Source: Agrypnia vestita (taxonomy: Eukaryota; Arthropoda; Insecta; Trichoptera; Phryganeidae). Taken from it: a stretch of DNA of 64,000 nt. The notes beneath the pieces are model-generated. The model was not told the origin of the DNA. It saw only the letters and a program-made list of their open reading frames with translations, and ran no database searches. Shown piece after piece: positions 55,645 to 64,000 of this stretch. The DNA lies in contig JADDOH010002555.1 of assembly GCA_016648135.1 (NCBI GenBank), positions 1-64,000 on the forward strand. The letters are read 5' to 3'. A program made the position numbers and the translations under genes. How positions within the stretch are numbered: the first letter of the stretch is position 1; each line of letters starts with the position of its first letter.

Positions 55645-55894
55645 GTTTAGATATAATTAAGACAAAGTATTTATTCAAAATTTTTAGCCGATTAATAAGT
55701 CAGAGCGGAATAAACCATAGTTCAATAGGTAGGAACCTACTCTCTTCTCTTCTCGCAGTGTTGATTACTTTTATAGAACATTATAAAAAATTAATCTTTG
55801 TTTAAATTTTACATAAACAAATTTGAGTGTTCAAAACCAAAAATGTAATTAAAATTTCAACAAAAAAAATATTCTCGACCGTAAAAAAAAAATT

Positions 55895-55967
55895 CGATCC
55901 TGCCAGGATTCGAACCTGGCATCTACTGATCCGCAGTCAGACGTGTTATTCATTGAGCCACATGATA
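55895..55967 (-). tRNA. tRNA-Arg-like sequence, anticodon GCG, probable pseudogene
   Basis: On the minus strand a 73-base sequence has a good B box (GGTTCGAATCC), an A box-like TGGCTCAATGA, an anticodon stem with CTGACTGCGGATCAG, and ends CAGGATC followed within a few bases by a T10 run, a strong Pol III terminator. The 5' acceptor strand (TATCATG) mismatches the 3' strand at two positions. The anticodon is GCG, whereas eukaryotes read these arginine codons with ACG. It is most likely a decayed tRNA-Arg(ACG) copy or a tRNA-derived repeat head. Confidence 0.6.
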
Positions 55968-56776
55968 AACAAAGCGGCAAAATTATTGTATACAAATAGA
56001 AATCATCATCCAAATGCAGAAACGTACGACATTGCTTGGAGTAATTATAATATAGATAATCGTCTGGCAATTTCTCATTTGATTGAATGTAAAAAATATT
56101 GCTCTTCGGACTATCCATTTTGAAAATATATTTAAATATTAAGCTTCGCATATTTTACCTGGGTAGAAAGGTTACAGAGTGTCTTAGAATTTGATTCTAA
56201 TCCTGATTGAACATATCAAACTACCAACCCTTTTATGTTAACTTGAAAATATTGAATTGTTGAAAATATTGATTAACTTGAAATATTGAAAAAAAAAAAA
56301 AACTGCTGTTATTGGCGGGCTTTCACTTGGTATTTTTATTAGGCACGTACCTATTCTAATTTGGACTATCTTATGTATTAAATATTAAATCATCCACATC
56401 CATTTACCAACATACGTGTGTTATCGTATTGCCTATGTGTATGTGGCCAGTTATCTTGTTTGCAATCACGTCAAAAATATTTGAGCCAATTTTCTTGTTT
56501 TTGGCGCCTTTCCAAATGTATATTTTGAAGAATGCCTGTCTTCCTATTTGACGGATTCAAAGCTGTTCATCGTGTTGACAGAAACTTATGACGATGTGAG
56601 GACGTCATATTCTTTGAATTTCGCAACGTTTATAATTTTAAGTAACTTACTTCCTTTCTCTAATATAATATCATAATATAACGTGCCCACATAAAATAAG
56701 TTGTGCAACGTTTAGATTCACGATTTAAGTTTTCATTTTCTTCATGCCAGACCCGCAAGGCTGAACATCTTATACA

Positions 56777-56919
56777 CAGTAGCCGGCAAACATCTTGAAA
56801 TTTTTCGGCGTAGTGAGGGGAAGTTTGCGCATGTACCATTCCACCAATGTGACCCAAAATTTGTCTTCTGCGCATTTCCCCACTACACCAAAAAATTTCA
56901 AGAAATTTGCCGGCAACTG
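56777..56919. mobile_element. Palindromic MITE, copy B
   Basis: The same family as 5330-5478: ends CAGTAGCCGGCAAAC and CAGTTGCCGGCAAA (read inward), interior TTTTTCGGCGTAGTG, TTTGCGCATGTACCATTCCA and CCAAAATTTGTCTTCTGCGC. TA lies next to both ends (one side slightly offset). It is inverted relative to copy A and not inside a coding sequence. Confidence 0.87.
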
Positions 56920-57090
56920 TACCTACTACTACTATAGCGCCTACACTGGACACAAATTTTCTGGATAAAAATTCTTAAGAAAAAAATTTTGTTTTGGCAA
57001 TGAAAATGATGAATGAACTAATGAGGAAAGAACAATTATTCTTCACATTTTTGCAAGAGCTTTATAAAACTGGCGAAGAGCTTTATAAAG

Positions 57091-57494
57091 ATGGCGAATG
57101 AACACATCTGTCGGTGCATTGTCGATCGTTTACGCTTAGTTAACATGGGTTATAACTAGGGAATGCAATCCTGATCCCGCGAGATCTCGAGGCATTTTAC
57201 GAGATCAATTCCGAACCGAAAAATCGGACGAGATTATCGGGATTGATCAGCATTTTTTAGGTTTTTTATGTTTAATTGTATATATCTATAGAACTTTTAG
57301 TAAGTACTAAAAGCTTATGTTCATGTCACATTCAAATAAGGAAAATTGCTTTGAATAATATTTGCTGTATTGTATCGAGGGATCCCGAAAGGGCAATCCC
57401 GACTCGGGATTGCATTCCCTAGTTATAACATAACGCATGTTCAAGTTAAACGTAAACGATCGACAATGCACTGACAAATGTGTTCGTTCGCCAT
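57091..57494. repeat. Foldback element split by an hAT MITE
   Basis: The outer arms are ATGGCGAATGAACACAT...GTGCATTGTCGATCGTTTAC on the left and, inverted, ATGGCGAACGAACACAT...GTGCATTGTCGATCGTTTAC on the right. The centre is occupied by the element at 57157-57421. Confidence 0.82.
57157..57421. mobile_element. hAT-type MITE with perfect TIR and 8-bp duplication
   Basis: The 15-bp ends TAGGGAATGCAATCC and GGATTGCATTCCCTA are exact inverted repeats. GTTATAAC flanks both sides (57149-57156 and 57422-57429), the 8-bp target duplication of hAT elements. The interior has ATCCCGATT-like motifs near both ends and no coding frame. It inserted in the middle of the foldback 57091-57494. Confidence 0.92.
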
Positions 57495-58142
57495 ATTTCA
57501 GGATGTTAATATATTTTTTTAGTGGAAAATAACACAACACACAATAGCCTTCCACGATTTGCGCGTACCTACGTAGTAAGAAATTGTTCAACAATATATT
57601 TTTCTCTCTTTATTTTAGCCTTCACCAATTAGGTGTTATTAGCCAATACAATATATATACAATTACAAAAAAGACAGAAAAAAAAAATATGAACAATAAA
57701 AACAATATAAATAATTTTATGAATACCTACACTAGTACTTTGTAGATACATAAATGATAAATTTACAACCCATATTTAATAACATAGATAAAAAAGTACA
57801 TTTAGATTTGAAAATATAAAAAAATACACATTATAAATAAATATAATACTATATATTATGTACTAATATATAGTATTATATTTATTTATTATACTAAAAT
57901 AAAAACAAAACAGTGAAGCATTTCAATTCATTTAAGTAATAATTTAACATAAACAAAGAAAATTGTGAAGATATAAACGAATTATATTTTCGCATTTCTC
58001 TTATTTGAAACTAATTAACACAACAAAAACGTAGCATATAAACAGCAATATCTAAATATATATTTTAGTGTTTTTAAATAAAACAAAAGCACGCTTTGAA
58101 CCTGTCACAATAATTTTAAATGTGGAACATTTTTCATCGATA
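57495..58142. other. AT-rich sequence, nothing recognised
   Basis: Includes a palindrome around ATATAGTATTATATTTATTTA near 57835-57895 (broken here by its loop), probably a small AT-rich MITE remnant. Confidence 0.4.
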
Positions 58143-59119
58143 GGGGAGAACAGGGTAATGGGAGCCTACTACGGGAAATTTGTGATGAAAACCACATTTC
58201 TTAACTTTCTTATAATTTTTAAGAACTCCTACATTGATTATCCAACTAAATTTTAATCACATTTATAATCAATCACAGTTATGTATGAAGGTACAATAAT
58301 GATTTTACAAAAAAAGTCAGTCGCTCCCGACACATGCGGGTAATGAGAGCCCATTTAATGCTTATATGGGAAATTCGAGCCATAATATTTACTCTTTCCC
58401 AAAAATTTAACTAAAAATAATTTTAATGAAATCTTAGTTATTAATACGTAGAACTATTTGTAAAACATATAAAAAATCAACTTTGTAACCAAAACAAATC
58501 AATAAAGATGAAGTTATTAAATAAAAACAAAGGACCCAAATTTTTACGGATCCAAACAAAAAGGACAAATATAAGTATCTGAACTATCACTGCCAGAACA
58601 TTCTTTATGGGCCTAGTTTCCGCAACTTCTGCATCGGTACCACATCTCCGCACTTTTTCCCGTGGATAAACAAATTGCACATAATATTCCTCTTCTAAAT
58701 ATTCTGACTCATCGTCGCAAATTGCATTTAACCATGCTAGGCTATCATTACCCGTTGACCACCATTTTGAAAAGTAATAATATAAATTTGTAATTCTACT
58801 TTCAATCACAATTTAACCAATTGGACTTGTTAGTAAATGAATCTAGGGATATAATAAGCATAAACATAATAAAATAAGAATATCATTTCATGCTTAACTT
58901 GGCGCTCGCAATCAGCAGTTTTTTATAAGCGTGGATAGAAAAACACACAACTGTCCCTCGTGACTTAACGCATGGAACTACCGACTCGTGTCCATCAGGT
59001 GAAGTTTCTCGATAGTTGACAGAAGCGGCCGAGTGTTTACGATCGCAAGAATGTGCCTACTTTTCGTTCAATCATCATCGCTCTTATTACCCGATGGCTC
59101 TCATTGCCCTGTTCTCCCC
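58143..59119. mobile_element. TIR transposon remnant with TA target
   Basis: The ends GGGGAGAACAGGGTAATG (left) and GGGGAGAACAGGGCAATG (right, read inward) lie next to TA on both sides (58141-58142 and 59120-59121). The motif GGGTAATGAGAGCC recurs subterminally near 58341. Ends of this GGGGAGAAC type with TA targets fit the Tc1/mariner-pogo group. A minus-strand frame at 58477-58809 (110 codons, CDDESEYLEEEYYVQFVYP) may be the C-terminal scrap of the transposase but has no diagnostic motif. Confidence 0.78.
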
Positions 59120-59167
59120 TACTAGGAAAAATAAAGTGTGCAAGTATCTACTTGTATAACTATCAAC

Positions 59168-60281
59168 TAGGGATGGGTCGTCGACGTATTTACCGTCGAC
59201 GAAACGAGACCGTCCACGTCCATCCATCGACGAGACGATCAACTAGTTGAATTCGTCAACTAGTTGACGCGTCAACTTCGTTACGCGGACGTCGCGAACG
59301 TTCTATCTAAACATCGGGACGATGGTCAACTGTCTACGGTTCGACGCGACGCTGCTCGACGGCTCATTTTTATTACGTTAATTTTTAAAATTTAAAGAAG
59401 TTCGAAGGAATATAGTTTCGGGGAAAGTAAAACCGCTAAAATTAAATTTAACCATCCATTTTCAGGTAGATTTAAGAAGTCGAGATCGATCGAATAAAAT
59501 ATTGATCTTAGAAAAATATCTAGCCGGCCTTTTCGACTGTTAATTAATAATGGTTTCATCGTATAAAATAAAAATATCATAGTTTATTAACCCATAGATA
59601 ACCTAGAAATTTTGCAGCCCTTTCAAAAATAACTGAGTAGACAAAAGCTGATATTTTTTCAAACGATTGTAGTTTCTTTAATTCCTAATTCTATGAGATA
59701 AATTTAAATTACCCAAAGGCGTACTTTTTCCAATGATGTATCTATACAAAAGAAAATAAAGTGTAAAATAATTAAACAGAATTGTTTTATTTTATACTGC
59801 GTAAAATTGTGAATTCACCGAAACGTCGCACAATGCAAGTAAAAAATAATATAGCAAAATTATTTTGTGGTGACATAATTATAATTTTTATAAATATATT
59901 TATATAAATTATAATTATGTCACCACAAAATAATTTTGCTATAAAAAATAATAGCTTACGATTAAGCCTGTCTCACCCTACGCGCGCATTCGAATTTCAA
60001 GTCTGTCATAGTATCGTGTACATAGATCTGCACTCTATGGTGGTGTACTTTAGAGTTGAAATGCAGTTACCCGTCGAGCCGAGAGAGAAATCAACGGAGA
60101 CGTTTTGTCTTGCTCTCGCTCGTTGCTTTGGACTACGTTGAATTACGAACGAAGAATTCTTCGTTTAGTCGTCTACGTCTACGAATTCAACTAGTCCATG
60201 CGATAAACGTAAACCGTTGACGCGTCGATGAAACGTCAACGGTAGATTTAAACTAGTCCGTCCATTCAACGCCCATCCCTA
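59168..60281. mobile_element. hAT-like non-autonomous element B
   Basis: It starts TAGGGATGGGTCGTCGACG and ends CGCCCATCCCTA, and is flanked by CTATCAAC on both sides (59160-59167 and 60282-60289), a perfect 8-bp duplication that assigns it to the hAT superfamily. It shares most of its sequence with 9507-11094, lacks that copy's 700-bp block, and carries a 90-bp palindrome at 59852-59941. Both ends hold clusters of CAACTAGTTG- and GTCGACG-type palindromes. No transposase. Confidence 0.92.
59852..59941. mobile_element. Near-perfect 90-bp palindrome nested in hAT element B
   Basis: The arms begin TAGCAAAATTATTTTGTGGT and pair perfectly for 36 bp. TAAAAAATAATA occurs on both sides (59840-59851 and 59942-59953), but only once at the corresponding place in element A (about 10725-10737), so the palindrome was inserted after the two copies diverged. 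Confidence 0.88.
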
Positions 60282-60655
60282 CTATCAACCAAACAAAATT
60301 TAAGGACTGGAAAAATGTAGGTATAATTTTCAGAGAAATTGAATATTATTTAAAATGATATAGTTTCCTTTAATAATTTCGTCGATTTAAATTATTATGT
60401 TTTTTTAGTTTTAAATCATGTTTCATAAATCATAATTAAAATGTGGCATATCTTTTCTTAAGCATTGCAAATATTAATAAAATTAATTTAAGAGCGCAAA
60501 AACAATCCATCTTAATGCCTTGCCCAGTCATACAGAAATAATCACTTTACTTTTATCTTCCTCCTTTCCTGCTTAACATTTTGTATTGGAAGTATTTTAA
60601 ATAAAATAATCGTTCGTTTGTTTTGTAATATTTTTTCCTACCGAATATAAGGGCA

Positions 60656-61178
60656 GGTTGTTTGATCAGTAGTAATCAGGGCCGCACCGCCCCTACGTGC
60701 GAAGTGTGCGGCGCACGCAGGCGCCATGGCAATAAGGGCGCTGGATGAAATGCCAGCGACAATTATTGAAATTATTTTTGTTACATAACATATTCTTTAT
60801 AATTGAATATCGATAAGTAAGTATTGTTTTATTTTTCGCAGTAATTTCCAAGCGGAAGCGAACCGTTTTTACCTATTTAGGAAAATACTATATAAAACTG
60901 GAGAACATATTTCAGTGAAAATTTGAAAAATAAAAAAAATATTCATGTCGAAACACAACGACAAAAAAGAGGCGCTTCATAGGTTTCGCACACAGGCGAT
61001 GCCGCGAGTCGACGCGGTCCTGGTAGTAATAGGTAAGAAATAGAAATAGTTAAGAAAAAAGCGTAGAATTTTGCGTTTTCTACCAGTGAAGCAACCCGTT
61101 TTCGCAAAGAACTATGCATTGATTTCATTTAATTAAATTGACTATTACTATTAGGTAAGCACTATCGATCAAACAACC
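60656..61178. repeat. Foldback element split by an hAT MITE
   Basis: GGTTGTTTGATC on the left and GATCAAACAACC on the right are exact inverted repeats, with further weak pairing inward (AGTAGTAAT and ATTACTATT). Most of the interior is the hAT MITE at 60677-61022. Confidence 0.65.
60677..61022. mobile_element. hAT-type MITE with 8-bp duplication
   Basis: The ends CAGGGCCGCACCG and, read inward, CAGGACCGCGTCG are imperfect inverted repeats. GCGCACGCAGGCGCC and a similar GAAACCTATGAAGCGCC follow inside. GTAGTAAT flanks both ends (60669-60676 and 61023-61030). A 346-bp element without coding capacity, of a different hAT family from 57157-57421 and 59168-60281. Confidence 0.88.
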
Positions 61179-61319
61179 GGGGCTAAGTCAACGCGAAAGA
61201 CGTATATGTATGACGGTTTCTGCGGAAAATATTATTAAAATAAAATTAATAATTGTTGCCGTGTATATATCGGTCACATTTTTAATTAAGAATTAATGAA
61301 AAAAAATAACCTAATATGA

Positions 61320-61640
61320 ATAGTTACGGAGTTATGCAATATCAAAGTTTGCAATTTTTTTCAATATTTCTGACTTATTTTTTAAAAAACGTTGAACATC
61401 ATCTAAGTAACTTACGTCGATTACGAAAAATTTATTCGTTTTAATACAAGTTAAATAAAATTATAAAAACCCTGCAGAAATTACAATTGGAATGTTTTCC
61501 AATTGGGATTCGAAGGTTTTTAGTATTTTATTTAACTTGTATTAAAGGGAATGAATTTTTTATATTCGATATATGTTACTGTAATGATAGTCAAACATTT
61601 TACAAAAAATAAGTCAGAAATATTGAAAAAAAATCAGATC
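61320..61640. repeat. Foldback repeat family, copy 4
   Basis: It has both arms of the 2637-3160 family: left TAGTTACGGAGTTATGCAAT, CAATATTTCTGACTTATTTT; centre CAATTGGAATGTTTTCCAATTG; right AAAATAAGTCAGAAATATTG. The outermost about 130 bp of each arm are missing. Confidence 0.75.
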
Positions 61641-61644
61641 TTTT

Positions 61645-61740
61645 TTTAATCGAGTCATCCTCAACTATTTGCTTTATCTGAGCATGCCAAGTCTTTCGTA
61701 GATGCCCTCTGTTCCTGATGCTACAATACTCGCCTCAATG
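61645..61740 (-). mobile_element. Short LINE fragment
   Basis: It matches part of the LINE at 19600-20160 (TATCTGAGCATGCCAAGTCT, TTTCGTAGATGCCCTCTGTT, ACTCGCCTCA), the region encoding the GRPRKTWHDQI segment, on the minus strand. It abuts copy 4 of the foldback family. Confidence 0.75.
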
Positions 61741-62290
61741 GGCATAATATTAAATCATATGGGTTTTTTCTCGTTAAAGCCGTGATCTCGTTATAAGCGT
61801 GCTCGTGCTAACCAAATTCGATTGTATTCACATTTTGTTTAATATAAATTAATTAAACACAATTAATGTTTCTGCTTTAATTTGCGATTAAAGCGTGTCC
61901 ATTGAGTAACCCGCTGTTACGCCAATTCATGTTCTGTGACTATTTTTAGTGGTTCGGTGCCAAGCCGCAAACATATGTCACATACGGCACGTTGCCGGGC
62001 ACTACCCCGCTCTATAGTTTAATAATAATCATCGCGATGAAAGGCACAATATACTTCGTGACGCAGTTGTGACGTCGAATTCCTATCGGCATGACTAACT
62101 GCTTCGGTATCTCATTCGCAAATTCTATTTTCACGTGCTTTTTCGAAGAGCAAAATATTTATTCCCGAGTTCAAGGATTTTAGATCGGGGTATTTACAAC
62201 AGATGTAAAAGAATCGGCTAACCGTTCCTACGCGCTGACTTCGGAGTATATAAATTACAACATTCCTTAATTTGTTAAATTTAGATCATT

Positions 62291-62366
62291 GCCACGAGAT
62301 ACATGATTGTGCCACGAGATACATGATTGTGCCACAAGATACATGATTGCCAGAAGACACATGAGT
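62291..62366. repeat. 20-bp tandem repeat
   Basis: GCCACGAGATACATGATTGT occurs three times in a row (62291-62350, with one change in the third copy), followed by a degenerate fourth unit. Confidence 0.92.
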
Positions 62367-64000
62367 AAAAAGATTTCTAGAAATTAATGCATTCATTTGA
62401 CTTCATTCAATTATTTGTAATAAGATTATTTGTAATAGGATATAATGGCAAAAAATAGATGTCTCACGTAGCAAACGTTTGTATATGAAATTCGGTCGGC
62501 ATGGGTTAACTCTACCGGCAATAGAATGATTCCAGAGGTGACTGTTTCGATGTTGATTTTTCTATGTCTTTCGAATTTATCTAAATTTGCTTTAACCACT
62601 CTAGGTTAGTTGTAATTTTAACCATGAAAAAGGATATCGTAGCTACAATAAATGATACCATAACCATGACAAGGGATCAACATAGCTTAGCTGCACATTA
62701 TGCATTTATTCCTATTACGCCTCCCCCATCTTAAATTGAACTGATTCGCACTTCGATTGTGTTAATAATTTTTTTTTTCATTCGGTTACGTTGTTTATAA
62801 AAGAACAACAAAAAAAACAAGCGATCCTTACGGTAGTCGCAAATGATGTGTAACATTTCACATCTCACAATTAATTTTTTTTTTTCAGAATTTATTTATT
62901 TATTTTTGATACATATTACCTACACACACGCATATGCCAAACTGCACAGTAGTTTTACGGCAGCAGCAGAAATTAACATCAAAATTTAAAAAGCTACTAC
63001 CTATACATTTATTAATTAGTAAATACAAGTAAAGAAAATTTATGTGCATTTATTTATTTTTGAATTTTGCCGCACTAGGTAGGTACCGTTTATCTACATA
63101 CGTATTTTGTTCAGAAATGTGTTTGTTCAATTATATGTTTTTTATTTATTTTCATAGATGGCGGTAGTGTGTCGCCATATATATTGTATGAAAACTTTGA
63201 ATAAATATTTTAAAATAATTACATAAAATTTTAGAATACAAATCATTAAGGGTAGTTATTATTTACATTAATATAAAAAAATAAGTATTTATTGGATATT
63301 TTCGAAGGTATAAGCCAAAATATATCAAAGTAACAACATCCATACGCTTGACACCAGCCGCGTAGCTTATATACAAAATCAGAAGCGTTGGCTATTGGAA
63401 GTGTGTGTCTTCGCTGTGATGGCACTTGCTGGACATTTATTTGTTTATTGTTTATTATTATATTTTATGTTTTTTACATTACTTGTTTATTTCATTGGTT
63501 AAATGAAATTGCGCTCGCTTCACTGGCGTCTTATTTCCTGTTACGCATTTCCGTCCATTTTCACGAAATCACTGCCACAGATTGTAGGAAAGCGAGAGGA
63601 AAGATGTTACACATTAATAAAGGGTTATGCAAAAATAGGAGTTGACAATCTTTATGACATTGCTTATTAATGTGAACTAGATAAAGAATATAATATTGTT
63701 TTTTTTCAATGTTTTTAAATGACGCCTTAAGCACTTAAACATTAATGACACAAATGAAATATGAACAGCAATTTATGATATTTATAAACTAATTAACAAA
63801 GTTTTCCGTTTCCCGTTCGCCTTTTCTGTTCGCCGTTTTTCCACAAACATTTCTGTACTATTACCCTCTCATATACTTTTTACATTCACTTATGCAAGGT
63901 CGTCGATTATGAAAAGTCCTCGGACTATCTTCCAATACCTGGTCTTCCTGTGCCTGTTTTTTCACGGACTCTTGTCTCTTTCTGTTCCTGTTACCTTCAA
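62367..64000. other. AT-rich sequence, no supported gene
   Basis: No tRNA, repeat boundary or convincing coding frame was seen. The 85-codon frame at 63388-63645 (+) has a hydrophobic stretch but no recognisable domain or splice context. Confidence 0.4.

Noticed and set aside
58477..58809. 110-codon minus-strand frame as a cellular gene
   Set aside because: It lies wholly inside a TIR element with TA target sites, so a transposase scrap is more likely.
63388..63645. 85-codon frame as a membrane protein gene
   Set aside because: A single hydrophobic stretch in T-rich DNA is expected by chance; there is no splice or family evidence.

Overview
The window is eukaryotic nuclear DNA, almost certainly from an insect. 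It is AT-rich, its genes have introns with GT/AG boundaries, and it carries many insect-type transposable elements (Ty3/gypsy LTR element, Penelope-like elements, non-LTR retrotransposons, hAT and pogo/Tc1-type elements, many foldback MITEs). A lepidopteran or another holometabolous insect is my best guess, but nothing seen here proves the order.

Four protein-coding genes are supported. (1) A minus-strand RhoGAP-domain gene (ARHGAP11-like), of which three consecutive 5' coding exons are visible (21290 down to 18835); its 3' exons were not found. (2) A plus-strand RapGEF2/6 orthologue (PDZ-GEF, Drosophila Gef26/dizzy) whose whole 1183-residue coding sequence sits in one exon (27666-31217). (3) A complete five-exon minus-strand DPH5, diphthine methyl ester synthase (43006 to 38521). 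(4) A large plus-strand gene (47788-54585 or beyond) encoding an N-terminal RIIa dimerisation/docking domain, a very long acidic region and seven IQ motifs, six of them in near-identical tandem units; it looks like a greatly enlarged relative of sperm protein SPA17. The genes have unrelated roles (small-GTPase control, translation-factor modification, probable sperm/cilium scaffold), and nothing suggests that they work as a cluster.

The rest is a mosaic of transposable elements. From 1 to 16.3 kb: a foldback family, a damaged Ty3/gypsy element (3168-8453) with near-identical LTRs, a Penelope-like remnant with 248-bp inverted arms, an hAT-like element, LINE ends, and a tandem satellite (about 14.95-16.29 kb) full of canonical heat-shock elements. 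From 16.5 to 24 kb: a long TIR element, RhoGAP introns with LINE pieces, and a GC-rich LTR-like block. From 32 to 47.5 kb: mostly featureless AT-rich DNA with a pogo-type MITE and small repeats. From 54.6 to 61.7 kb: a cluster of perfect short hairpins, a tRNA-Arg-like sequence with an abnormal GCG anticodon, and nested hAT MITEs with intact 8-bp target duplications.

The observations I think most worth following are the heat-shock-element satellite, the hairpin cluster at 55.4 kb, a MITE inserted in frame in the RNase H region of the gypsy element, hammerhead-ribozyme-like cores in several unrelated repeats, the IQ-unit expansion, and the single-exon RapGEF.
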